64,000 bases of DNA, taken from the NCBI GenBank assembly GCA_016219425.1, contig JACRNB010000012.1:235780-299779 (forward strand), written 5' to 3'. Shown here piece after piece: positions 9,955 to 17,481 of this stretch; positions within the stretch are counted from its first letter, which is position 1; every line of letters starts with the position of its first letter. Under the pieces are notes generated by a model that was given only the letters and a program-made list of their open reading frames with translations, had not been told where the DNA came from and did no database searches. Origin of the DNA: Betaproteobacteria bacterium (GTDB taxonomy: Bacteria > Pseudomonadota > Gammaproteobacteria > Burkholderiales > Thiobacillaceae). The translations under genes and the position numbers were made by a program.

Positions 9955-10217
9955 TGCCGATCCTCCAGCACCATGAGGCTCACTGGCGTCCCTTCCGGTT
10001 GCGTGGAGAGCGGCGCGCCGAATTCCGGTTTGCCGCCATTCCAGTCGAGTGCGCCGTTCGCCATCAGGCGCCGCACGCCATCTTTGGCCTGAGGCGGGAT
10101 GCCGATGATGCGGGCGACAGGCCGGTTGTGTGAGGTGACCTCGAATTCCTCGCCCGCCTGCGCCCGCGCCAGGATGCGAGAAAGGTCTGATTTAAGTTCT
10201 CGTATGGCTACATTCAT
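9951..10217 (-). CDS. Phd/YefM-family antitoxin
   Basis: The 88-residue product begins MNVAIRELKSDLSRILARAQAGEEFEVTS, the classic Phd/YefM DNA-binding N-terminus, followed by NRPVARI. The C-terminal half should wrap the VapC-like toxin encoded immediately downstream. An in-frame ATG lies 18 bases upstream, but AAGGAA sits just before the ATG at 10217, so that start is preferred. The pair probably represses its own promoter, as is normal for the family. Confidence 0.9.
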   Translation of the reverse strand: MNVAIRELKSDLSRILARAQAGEEFEVTSHNRPVARIIGIPPQAKDGVRRLMANGALDWNGGKPEFGAPLSTQPEGTPVSLMVLEDRQ

Positions 10218-10246
10218 GGCATTTCCTTGGTACATGTGACCTTATT

Positions 10247-11545
10247 TTAGCGGGATGGGGTCGCCAGGGGTGGTGTCGCCTGCGCCTGATTCATGCGCAT
10301 CAGCCGTTCCGCCAGGGCGCCGATGATGCGGCGCGAGAGGGGGGCGGAGTAGCGCATCAGTTCTTCCAGCATCTCCGGCGGCAGGATCAGGGCGGTGACG
10401 GCGGTTTCGGCGCGCACGCTGGCGGTGCGTTTCTCGTTCAGCAGGTAGGCCATCTCGCCCAGCAGACTGCCCTCGCCGATGCTGGCCAGCTTGCGTTCGC
10501 CGCCGGGCAGTTGCTTGAACACGGCCACTGTGCCCGCGTGGATGAAGACGGCGTCCTGCGAGGCGTCGCCTTCGACGATCAAGGCCTCGTCCGGGGCGTA
10601 GGTGCGGCCATATTTGGCCAGCAGCCGGTTGGCGCGCGAGAACACGATGCTCTCCAGCTTGCCGCCGCCATCGCCGCCGCCGGAAAGGAAGAGTTTCTCC
10701 AGCGCCGCCACGTCCACCTTGCCCACGGCATAGAGAAACTGCGCCCAGAAATAGAACGCCAGACAGGCGAAATAGCCGCCGATGAGGATGAACACCACGC
10801 CGCCCAGTGCGCCGTACACCGCCTGGTACTTCTCCACCCGGAAGAACAGGTTGAAGCCGAGGGAGAGGGCGAACAGGGTCAGGGTGGCGAGCAGGGCGAT
10901 CACGGCGCTGGCCTTCGCGGGCGGCGGCGACAGCGGCAGGCGGCGGAAGGCCAGGTAGAACAGGGACCACAGGGCGGTGAGGGCGAACAGGGCGTTGATG
11001 CCCTTGAGGACATGGGCGCTGCGCGCGCCCAGCATGTCGGCCTGGTCCAGGAAGGTGAGCGCCGCCTGCATGCCCACCGCCAGCAGCACCAGCCCGAATA
11101 CCAGCGGGATGATGATCAACGGCAGCGCCCAGTTCACCGCGAAGTTGCGCTTGTTGTCATCGGGAAAGATCACCCGGAAGGCGCTGTTGAGGGCGTTGAC
11201 CAGGCCGCGCGAGGAGAGGATCAGGGTGAGCAGGCTGACGCCGCTGGCGGAGGCCATCGCGGTCTTGGGGATGAAGCCGAGTTCCGCCAGTTCGCCCAGG
11301 TTGAACTGCTGGTACAGGGCGGCCAGGAGGACGGAGGCCGCGTTGGAATTTTCCGCCAGATGCTCCAGGCCCTGCGCGGCGTAGGTCAGCAGCAGCACCA
11401 GGGGCGCGGCGGACAGCAGCAGATAGAACGCGGTGGCGGCGGCGTGGTTGGTCAACTCGTTCTTGGTGAACAGACGCGCGGCGGTGTAGGCCGCCTGCAT
11501 GAGCCAGTCCAGGGTGTTCTGCTGATCGATGCGGAGTTTGAGCAT
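10247..11545 (-). CDS. YihY-family inner-membrane protein fused to a cyclic-nucleotide-binding domain
   Basis: The 432-residue product starts MLKLRIDQQNTLDWL. Residues about 20-285 form a YihY/virulence factor BrkB-type domain with around six membrane segments (NHAAATAFYLLLSAAPLVLLL, then several hydrophobic helices). Residues about 300-415 form a cNMP-binding/Crp-like beta-roll (VFIHAGTVAVFKQLPGGERKLASIGEGSLLGEMAYLLNEKRTASVRAET cut here into familiar pieces: GSLLGEMAYL and RTASVRAET). The reading frame is open far upstream, opposite the DUF1015 gene, but that part is antisense and is not used. YihY proteins were once called ribonuclease BN, which is incorrect. The function is unknown. Confidence 0.85.
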   Translation of the reverse strand: MLKLRIDQQNTLDWLMQAAYTAARLFTKNELTNHAAATAFYLLLSAAPLVLLLTYAAQGLEHLAENSNAASVLLAALYQQFNLGELAELGFIPKTAMASASGVSLLTLILSSRGLVNALNSAFRVIFPDDNKRNFAVNWALPLIIIPLVFGLVLLAVGMQAALTFLDQADMLGARSAHVLKGINALFALTALWSLFYLAFRRLPLSPPPAKASAVIALLATLTLFALSLGFNLFFRVEKYQAVYGALGGVVFILIGGYFACLAFYFWAQFLYAVGKVDVAALEKLFLSGGGDGGGKLESIVFSRANRLLAKYGRTYAPDEALIVEGDASQDAVFIHAGTVAVFKQLPGGERKLASIGEGSLLGEMAYLLNEKRTASVRAETAVTALILPPEMLEELMRYSAPLSRRIIGALAERLMRMNQAQATPPLATPSR

Positions 11546-11611
11546 GGGCGCGGGCTCCGGTGAGGGCGTGGACGCTAAAATCGCGTCCATTCTCACCCAA
11601 GGAAAACCCCC

Positions 11612-12847
11612 ATGTCCCTGATTCGTCCCTTCCCCGCCTTGCGCCCCGCCCCCGGACGCGCCCCGGAGGTGATCGCCCCGCCCTACGACGTGCTGAACAC
11701 CGCCGAGGCGCGGGGGGTGGCGGAAGGCCGACCCTGGAGCTTTCTGCACATCTCCAAGCCGGAGATCGACCTGCCCGCGGACACCGACCCCTACGCCCCC
11801 CAGGTCTACGCCAAGGCTGCCGAGAACCTGAAGACCATGCTGGATGCGGGCGTGCTGAGGCAGGACGACGCCCCCTGCTACTACGCCTACCGCCTGATCA
11901 TGGGCGAGCACAGCCAGTTGGGCCTGGTGGCCGCCGCCAGCGTGGCGGACTACGACACCAACCGCATCCGCAAACACGAGTTCACCCGCCCGGACAAGGA
12001 AGATGATCGCGTGCGCCAGATCGAGGCGCTCAACGCCCAGACCGGCCCGGTGCTGCTGGCCTACCCGAGTGCGCCGGAGGTGGACGCCCTCCTCGCCGCC
12101 GCCGCCGCGGGTGAACCCGACGCCGACAGCGTGGCCGCGGAGTCCGGCGTGCGCCACAGCCTCTGGGTGATCCGCGACGCCGATGCCATCGCCCGCCTCA
12201 CCGCCGCCTTCGACGCCATGAAGGCGATCTACATCGCCGACGGCCACCACCGTTCCGCCGCCGCCAGCCGCGTGTGCGCGGCGCGCAAAGGCCCCGGCAG
12301 CACGGGGGAAGAACCGTACAACTACTTCCTCACCGTGATCTTCCCGCACCACCAGATGCGCATCCTCGACTACAACCGCGTGATCAAGGATCTCAACGGC
12401 CTGAGTGAAGAGTCGTTCATGGCGCGGGTGGCGGAGAGCTTCATGATCGAACTGGCGGACGAGGCGGTGAAACCCGCCCGTGCGGGCGAGTTCGGGATGT
12501 ACCTGGGCGGGCGCTGGCTGCGCCTCACCCTGCGCGGAGATCTGATCCCGCATGACGACCCGGTGGCGCGGCTGGATGTCAGCCTGCTCCAGAACAACCT
12601 CATCGCCCCCATCCTGGGGATTGCCGACCCGCGCCGCGACAAGCGCATCGACTTCGTCGGCGGCATTCGCGGCCTGGCCGGGCTGGAGAAGCGGGTGGAT
12701 TCCGGCGAGATGGCGCTGGCCTTCAGCCTGCACGCCACCAGCATGGAAGACCTGATGGCCGTGGCCGACGCGGGTGAGGTGATGCCGCCCAAGTCCACCT
12801 GGTTCGAGCCCAAGCTGGCGGACGGGATGGCCTCGCACTGCCTGTAA
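11612..12847 (+). CDS. DUF1015 family protein
   Basis: The 411-residue product matches DUF1015 (SerB-cluster) proteins: an N-terminal LIRPFPALRPAPG, VIAPPYDVLNT, HEFTRPDKEDDR and the His-rich IADGHHRSAAA segment. These proteins are widespread and often lie near serine or phosphoserine genes; their activity is not established. AAGGA precedes the ATG. The gene is divergent from the YihY-cNMP gene with only 66 bases between them, so the promoters must be close together or overlapping. Confidence 0.88.
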   Translation: MSLIRPFPALRPAPGRAPEVIAPPYDVLNTAEARGVAEGRPWSFLHISKPEIDLPADTDPYAPQVYAKAAENLKTMLDAGVLRQDDAPCYYAYRLIMGEHSQLGLVAAASVADYDTNRIRKHEFTRPDKEDDRVRQIEALNAQTGPVLLAYPSAPEVDALLAAAAAGEPDADSVAAESGVRHSLWVIRDADAIARLTAAFDAMKAIYIADGHHRSAAASRVCAARKGPGSTGEEPYNYFLTVIFPHHQMRILDYNRVIKDLNGLSEESFMARVAESFMIELADEAVKPARAGEFGMYLGGRWLRLTLRGDLIPHDDPVARLDVSLLQNNLIAPILGIADPRRDKRIDFVGGIRGLAGLEKRVDSGEMALAFSLHATSMEDLMAVADAGEVMPPKSTWFEPKLADGMASHCL

Positions 12848-12862
12848 CTGGGACGCAGCCAA

Positions 12863-13063
12863 GTAGGTCGGGTTAGGCGAAGCCGTAACCCGACACAGGG
12901 TCGCCGCCTCATGTCGGGTTACGCTGCGCTAACCCGACCTACGCGCTCCAAGCGCCGACGTGCGTTCACGGCATCTCAGCCAAGTAGGTCGGGTTAGGCG
13001 AAGCCGTAACCCGACACAGGGTCGCCGCTTCATGTCGGGTTACGCTGCGCTAACCCGACCTAC
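12863..13063. repeat. Two tandem copies of a second GTAG-type REP pair (GTAGGTCGGGTT family)
   Basis: Each unit is an inverted pair: GTAGGTCGGGTTAGGCG... with ...GTAACCCGAC (12863-12894; 12984-13015), then about 18 bases, then GTCGGGTTACGCTGCGC and TAACCCGACCTAC (12913-12942; 13034-13063). The two units are spaced 121 bases apart and are nearly identical, including the spacers. This is the whole content of the 12848-13086 gap. Confidence 0.88.
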
Positions 13064-13086
13064 GAGCTCTCATTGCTGACGTGCAT

Positions 13087-13296
13087 TCAGTAATGCGGCG
13101 GGATCTCTTCCCGCAAGTCCTCGCTCAGGGCCGCCCCGCCGCCTCCCGCCGCGCGCACCTGCTGGTGCAGCAGGCGCAGTTCCTCCTGCAACAGGTTGAT
13201 GCGTTCCTGTTGGCGGAAGACGGTCTGGTTCAGGGTCTCCACCAGATCGTCCAGATAGCTGATCTTGATCTCCAGCTCGTTCATGCGGTCATTCAT
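13087..13296 (-). CDS. slyX: SlyX family protein
   Basis: A 69-residue coiled-coil protein, MNDRMNELEIKISYLDD..., with heptads up to about residue 48 and a C-terminal IPPHY that is the family hallmark. SlyX has no established biochemical role. The ATG at 13296 follows GAGGTTTCCAGG. The long overlapping frame reaching back over pgm is not coding. Confidence 0.9.
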   Translation of the reverse strand: MNDRMNELEIKISYLDDLVETLNQTVFRQQERINLLQEELRLLHQQVRAAGGGGAALSEDLREEIPPHY

Positions 13297-13321
13297 CCTG
13301 GAAACCTCAGTTGATGCGCGG

Positions 13322-13373
13322 GTAGGTGCGAATTCATTCGCACTGCGGTCTGTGCGAATGAATTCGCACCTAC
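13322..13373. repeat. REP family A, inverted pair between pgm and slyX
   Basis: A forward copy at 13322-13343 (GTAG head followed by the stem GTGCGAAT / ATTCGCAC) and a reverse copy at 13352-13373 are separated by 8 bases. The copies match those around the RAYT at 22007-22459. Confidence 0.95.
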
Positions 13374-13400
13374 TTGCCAAGGCAAAGGGCGGGGGAACCC

Positions 13401-15032
13401 TCACCCCGCCAGCGCCGCCGACACCATGCCGCGCGCCTCGTCCACGATGCGGTTCAGGTGCTCCGGGCTGACGAAGCTCTCTGCGTAGATCTTGTAGATG
13501 TCCTCGGTGCCGGAAGGCCGCGCTGCGAACCAGCCGTTGGCCGTGGTCACCTTGAGGCCGCCGATGGCCGCGCCGTTGCCCGGCGCCTGGGTCAGCCTGG
13601 CGGTGATGGCGTCGCCCGCCAGGGTGGCGGCGCTGACGCGCTCCGGCGTCAGGCGCTTGAACGCGGCCTTCTCCTCGCGGCTCACCGGGGCGTCGATGCG
13701 CACATAGAAGGGCGCGCCGTACTGCGCGGCCAGTTCCTGGTAATAGCGTCCGGGGTCTTTGCCGGTGACGGCGGTGATTTCGGCGGCGAGCAGGCCGAGG
13801 ATGATCCCGTCCTTGTCCGTGCTCCATACCGTGCCGTCGCGGCGCAGGAAGCTGGCCCCCGCGCTCTCCTCGCCGCCGAAGCAGAGGGCGGCGTCCAGCA
13901 GTCCCTGCGAGAACCACTTGAAGCCCACCGGCGCCTCCAGGAAGCGCCGGCCCAGGCCGTTCACCACCCGGTCGATCAGGGCCGAACTCACCAGGGTCTT
14001 GCCCACGGCGGCGGCCTGCGGCCAGGCGGGGCGGTGGGTGAGCAGGTAGTGGATGGCCACCGCGAGGTAATGGTTGGGGTTCAGCAGACCCACCGAGGGG
14101 GTGACGATGCCGTGGCGGTCCACGTCCGCGTCGTTGCCCCAGGCGATGTCGTACTGGTCCTTCAACGCCACCAGGCTGGCCATGGCGTAGGGGCTGGAGC
14201 AGTCCATGCGGATCTTGCCGTCGTGGTCCAGGGTCATGAAGGCGAAGGCCGGGTCCACCTTGGGGTTCACCACCTCCAGGTTGAGGCCGTAGCGCTCGGC
14301 GATGGGCCGCCAGTAGGCCACCGCAGCACCCCCCAGCGGGTCCACGCCGATGCGCAGGCCGGCGGCGCGGATGGCGGCGAAGTCGATCACGTTCTCCAGG
14401 TCCGCCACGTAGGGGGCCACGAAGTCGATCTGGCGGGTGGTGGGGGCGGCCAGGGCCTGTTCGTAGGCGATGCGCTTCACACCGCCTTCCGCCATGAGCT
14501 GGTTGGCGCGCTGTTCGATCCAGCCGGTGGCGTCGGTATCCGCCGGGCCGCCGTGGGGCGGGTTGTATTTGATGCCGCCATCCTGCGGCGGATTGTGCGA
14601 GGGGGTGATGACGAGGCCGTCGGCGCGCGGCGCGGCCTTGTCTGCATTCCAGGCGAGGATGGCGCGCGAGATGACGGGGGTGGGAGTAAAGCCGCCGTCC
14701 CGCTGCATGTGGGCGAGGACGCCGTTGGCCGCCAGCACCTCCAGGCAGGAGCGTTGCGCCGGGGCGGACAGGGCGTGGGTGTCCATGCCCAGAAACAGCG
14801 GCCCGGCGATGCCCTGGTCCGCGCGGTATTCGCACACCGCCTGGGTGATGGCGAGGATGTGGGCCTCGTTGAAGCTCTTCTTGAGGGCCGTGCCGCGGTG
14901 GCCGCTGGTGCCGAAGGCGACGCGCTGGGCGGGTTGGCTCACATCGGGCTGGTCGGCGTAGGCGGCGAGCAGGGCGGGGAGGTCGGTGAGAGCGTCAGCA
15001 GGGGCGGGGAGGCCGGCGAGGGGGTGAGGCAT
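13401..15032 (-). CDS. pgm: Phosphoglucomutase (alpha-D-glucose-1-phosphate specific)
   Basis: Interconverts glucose-1-phosphate and glucose-6-phosphate for glycogen and sugar-nucleotide metabolism. The 543-residue length matches the bacterial Pgm class. Motifs seen are [10 protein letters not shown], the phosphoserine loop [11 protein letters not shown], the metal-binding loop [10 protein letters not shown], the sugar-binding loop GGEESAGAS and the phosphate-binding [15 protein letters not shown]. The gene is transcribed with slyX on the minus strand, with REP family A between them. Confidence 0.96.
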   Translation of the reverse strand: MPHPLAGLPAPADALTDLPALLAAYADQPDVSQPAQRVAFGTSGHRGTALKKSFNEAHILAITQAVCEYRADQGIAGPLFLGMDTHALSAPAQRSCLEVLAANGVLAHMQRDGGFTPTPVISRAILAWNADKAAPRADGLVITPSHNPPQDGGIKYNPPHGGPADTDATGWIEQRANQLMAEGGVKRIAYEQALAAPTTRQIDFVAPYVADLENVIDFAAIRAAGLRIGVDPLGGAAVAYWRPIAERYGLNLEVVNPKVDPAFAFMTLDHDGKIRMDCSSPYAMASLVALKDQYDIAWGNDADVDRHGIVTPSVGLLNPNHYLAVAIHYLLTHRPAWPQAAAVGKTLVSSALIDRVVNGLGRRFLEAPVGFKWFSQGLLDAALCFGGEESAGASFLRRDGTVWSTDKDGIILGLLAAEITAVTGKDPGRYYQELAAQYGAPFYVRIDAPVSREEKAAFKRLTPERVSAATLAGDAITARLTQAPGNGAAIGGLKVTTANGWFAARPSGTEDIYKIYAESFVSPEHLNRIVDEARGMVSAALAG

Positions 15033-15078
15033 GGGGGACTCCGGTGGGGCGACGAATGCGCGAATTATCGCGCCGGAG

Positions 15079-15633
15079 CTACAAATCCTTGCTCGGGTCT
15101 TTCACCGCGCGCCGTTGCTGCACCCGCCGGGCGGCGCTGTCGTCGGTGATGCGGAGGATGGAACGGTCCAGGCGGCCTGAATAGCGTTCTGCGCGCAGGC
15201 TTTCCTCTCCCCGTTGCCAGGTCCAGATGCGCTGCTCGAAGGTCGCGCCGTTCGGGTTCCGGATCGGCGCGGCGGCGAGCGTCCCCGCACCGTACTTGAC
15301 GCCCAGGGCGTCCACCACCTTCTGGAAGTCCTTCTCCGCAAGGGTGATCTGGATGCCGTTCAGTCGGCCCGCATCGTAGAAGTAATAGAGAGAGACCACG
15401 GACGCGCCGGCGATGGTCTCCGTTTCGCGCGGGCGCAGGCCGCAGACGGTGTCGCCGATGGGGGTGTTGACCGGGCGGCATTCATGACGCGGGTTGCTGG
15501 CGATCTGGGCCAGGGGAGAGCCGATGTCCACGCCCTTGAAGCCCAACGGGGCGGCATGGAGCAGGCCTGGGCAGAAGGTAAGGATCAGGGAAAAAAACCG
15601 GGCCGACGCGAGGCCGGGGCGCTTGGAGGTCAT
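15079..15633 (-). CDS. Exported hypothetical protein
   Basis: The 184-residue product has a signal peptide ([20 protein letters not shown], cleavage near LHAAP), then [13 protein letters not shown], two to three cysteines ([13 protein letters not shown]) likely to form a disulfide, and a basic C-terminus ([11 protein letters not shown]). The GVDIGS start resembles small periplasmic proteins of unknown role. The start at 15633 is chosen for the signal peptide; the frame runs further upstream over the neighbouring gene. It lies 14 bases after the next gene upstream, probably in one transcript. Confidence 0.7.
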   Translation of the reverse strand: MTSKRPGLASARFFSLILTFCPGLLHAAPLGFKGVDIGSPLAQIASNPRHECRPVNTPIGDTVCGLRPRETETIAGASVVSLYYFYDAGRLNGIQITLAEKDFQKVVDALGVKYGAGTLAAAPIRNPNGATFEQRIWTWQRGEESLRAERYSGRLDRSILRITDDSAARRVQQRRAVKDPSKDL

Positions 15634-15647
15634 GACGGGGGCTGGGG

Positions 15648-15923
15648 TCAGCGTTTGCCCGGCTTGGATTCCAGGATGGCTTGCAGACGTTGTTCCTCGC
15701 GCATGCGCACGACGGCGGTGATCAGCACATGGATCTCGGCGTCGGAGAGGTCGGAGAAATGGTTGCGCACCATGCGCGCCAGGGTCAGGGCGGAAACGGG
15801 CGCTTCCGTGTTCAGGATGTGGGGGGCGAGCAGGGCGCAGGCCTGGGTGAAGACTTCGCGCACCTTGTGATGTACGCGGCGTTCGCTCCAGTCGGTGGAC
15901 AACGGGGTGGAATCCTGGGTCAT
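15648..15923 (-). CDS. Conserved hypothetical protein, small and helical
   Basis: The 91-residue product begins MTQDSTPLSTDWSERRVHHKVREV and is predicted mostly helical, with no membrane segment and no cysteine beyond one near residue 29. The ATG at 15923 is preferred over one ten codons upstream because the extension is unusual in composition. I do not recognise a family. It is probably in one operon with the exported protein downstream. Confidence 0.6.
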   Translation of the reverse strand: MTQDSTPLSTDWSERRVHHKVREVFTQACALLAPHILNTEAPVSALTLARMVRNHFSDLSDAEIHVLITAVVRMREEQRLQAILESKPGKR

Positions 15924-15986
15924 GGCAGTCTCGCAAAGTGGTGGCGCAGGCATTCTATGCCTGCATGAGGGATGGGGTTTCCGGGG

Positions 15987-16214
15987 TTATTGACCCGGGC
16001 CGGGCTGAACGCGCACCTGCATGCCCAGGCATTCCACCACCTGGCCGGCGCGAATCTTGGCGGCCTTGCGGGATTCCGGCTGGCCGTCCACCCGCACCTC
16101 GCCGGCGGCCACCAGGGCCTTGCCGTGGCCGCCGCTGTCGGCCAGGCCGGTCAGCTTGAGCAGGTCGCACAAGGCGACGTATTCACCGCGCAGTTCGAAT
16201 TCAAGCGTGTTCAT
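15987..16214 (-). CDS. S4-domain RNA-binding protein (YbcJ-like)
   Basis: A 75-residue S4 domain: EYVALCDLLKLTGLADSGGHGKALV, then AGEVRVDGQPESRKAAKIRAGQVV, the usual S4 RNA-binding turn. YbcJ-type proteins are single S4 domains thought to bind structured RNA. The start overlaps the end of yaeQ by 14 bases. Confidence 0.88.
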   Translation of the reverse strand: MNTLEFELRGEYVALCDLLKLTGLADSGGHGKALVAAGEVRVDGQPESRKAAKIRAGQVVECLGMQVRVQPGPGQ

Positions 16215-16752
16215 GGCTCTTCCAGTAGACCGGTTCGATGTGGGCCGTGTCCTGCCCGTCCGTCAGCCACACCTGGCCGTCCTGGATGGTGCATTGCAGG
16301 CGCATGGTGCGCTGGGCCAGGGCGCCCAGGGCCTCGCTGGCGACGGGGGCCAGATTGATCACGGTGGCGTTGTCCAGGCGCAGGAACTTGCTGCGGTTCT
16401 GTTCCCACCAGAGGTCGGCGACGCGTCCGCCGTAGCTGACGATGACCACCTGATCCGCTCGTCCGCAGGCCTTGCGCGTCCATTTCTCGTCCGGCAGGCC
16501 CACGTCGATCCAGAGTTCGATGGCGCCGGTGAGGTCTTTGCGCCAGAGGTCCGGTTCGTCATCCACGCACAGGCCCTTGCCGAAGCTGAGTTGCTCGTGG
16601 GCGTGGAGGACGAAGGCCAGGAGCCGCACCATCATGCGTTCTTCCGTCTCGGAGGGATGCCGCGCCAGGGTGAGAGTGTGGTCCGCGTAGTAATTGCGGT
16701 CCATGTCAGCGATCTGGATATCCGCCTTGAAGATGGTTGCCTTGAGGGCCAT
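16201..16752 (-). CDS. yaeQ: YaeQ family protein
   Basis: The 183-residue product matches YaeQ: MALKATIFKADIQIADMDRNYY, HTLTLARHPSETEERMM, ELWIDVGLPDEKWTRKACGRAD, and the C-terminal EPVYWKSH. YaeQ adopts a PD-(D/E)xK nuclease-like fold; its role is uncertain. It overlaps the S4 gene downstream by 14 bases and follows the DUF2288 gene with 2 bases between, so the three are one operon. Confidence 0.92.
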   Translation of the reverse strand: MALKATIFKADIQIADMDRNYYADHTLTLARHPSETEERMMVRLLAFVLHAHEQLSFGKGLCVDDEPDLWRKDLTGAIELWIDVGLPDEKWTRKACGRADQVVIVSYGGRVADLWWEQNRSKFLRLDNATVINLAPVASEALGALAQRTMRLQCTIQDGQVWLTDGQDTAHIEPVYWKSHEHA

Positions 16753-16754
16753 GG

Positions 16755-17069
16755 TCAGAGGTCCGAAGAAGAAAGGGGTTCCTGCACCAGCACCCAGGGG
16801 GCGGCGACTACCGCCCAGAGTTCGCGCCGACGCTCGTTCCAGGCGATGGCGTCCTCGCTGGAGGCGCGGGCGACGCGGCCCTGGGCCATCCAGGTCTCCA
16901 CCTCGGCGCGGCGGTCCTGCGCCACGGCGACGGCGACCTCCACCAGGTCCAGGTCCGGGGCGACGCGTATCACCACTCCGCGCGCGAAATGACGCTGGAG
17001 TTCCGGCCAGGCCAGCCGGGCGGTCTCGCCGTTCAGCTTGGCGCGGAGGATCTCGTCGGATGCCTGCAT
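16755..17069 (-). CDS. DUF2288 family protein
   Basis: A 104-residue protein starting MQASDEILRAKLNGETARLAWPEL followed by HFARGVVIRVAPDLDLVEVAVAVAQD, matching DUF2288. It is acidic, soluble and of unknown function. It sits between the Rap1a-like gene and yaeQ with gaps of 2 bases on each side. Confidence 0.8.
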   Translation of the reverse strand: MQASDEILRAKLNGETARLAWPELQRHFARGVVIRVAPDLDLVEVAVAVAQDRRAEVETWMAQGRVARASSEDAIAWNERRRELWAVVAAPWVLVQEPLSSSDL

Positions 17070-17071
17070 GA

Positions 17072-17434
17072 CTATTTGCCGCCCTTGCACGGAAAGCGTT
17101 CGGACAGGGCCTTGAGGACGACGGCGCCGGCAGGCTGGCTCTTGGCCTCGGCGTGGGTGTTGAGCCACTCGACGATGGCGGCAGGGGCCTTTTCCTTGTC
17201 GCCGTCGCCCAGGCAGAAGGGCATCCGGCCCTCCTTGCTGTAGTGGCGCGTGGCATCCATGTAGCCGTTGAGGTAGCTGTGGCACATCACCGAGAGGGCT
17301 TTCACCTTGTCGGCGCCCTGGCACATGCTCAGGATCACCTTGCCCTCGTTGCCTTTGAATTCACTGCCTGCCGCCGCGCCCGCAAAGAGGCAGGCGGCCA
17401 GCGTCAGCGCGCGCATCCCGTTGGTTTCAAACAT
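17072..17434 (-). CDS. Exported Rap1a/Tai-like protein
   Basis: The 120-residue product has a signal peptide ([15 protein letters not shown]) and cysteines at [23 protein letters not shown] and FPCKGG. The closing [19 protein letters not shown] then [10 protein letters not shown] fits the Rap1a/Tai immunity fold, in which the cysteines pair. Rap1a/Tai proteins neutralise type VI secretion amidase effectors in the periplasm, but stand-alone homologues of unknown role are common. No effector or T6SS gene is in the window, so an immunity role is only a possibility. Confidence 0.65.
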   Translation of the reverse strand: MFETNGMRALTLAACLFAGAAAGSEFKGNEGKVILSMCQGADKVKALSVMCHSYLNGYMDATRHYSKEGRMPFCLGDGDKEKAPAAIVEWLNTHAEAKSQPAGAVVLKALSERFPCKGGK

Positions 17435-17481
17435 GGTTCACTCGTCCTGTTCGCGGAGGGGGCGATTCTATCCACCGCACC

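Noticed and set aside
10247..11545. Calling the YihY-cNMP protein ribonuclease BN
   Set aside because: That historical name for YihY/BrkB is wrong; there is no nuclease motif.
11546..12862. Minus-strand upstream part of an 871-codon open frame leading into the YihY gene
   Set aside because: It is antisense to the well supported DUF1015 gene. The YihY protein starts cleanly at 11545.
13087..14835. A 582-codon minus frame containing slyX and antisense-like sequence across pgm
   Set aside because: Only the final 69 codons match a family. The rest is an alternative frame of pgm.
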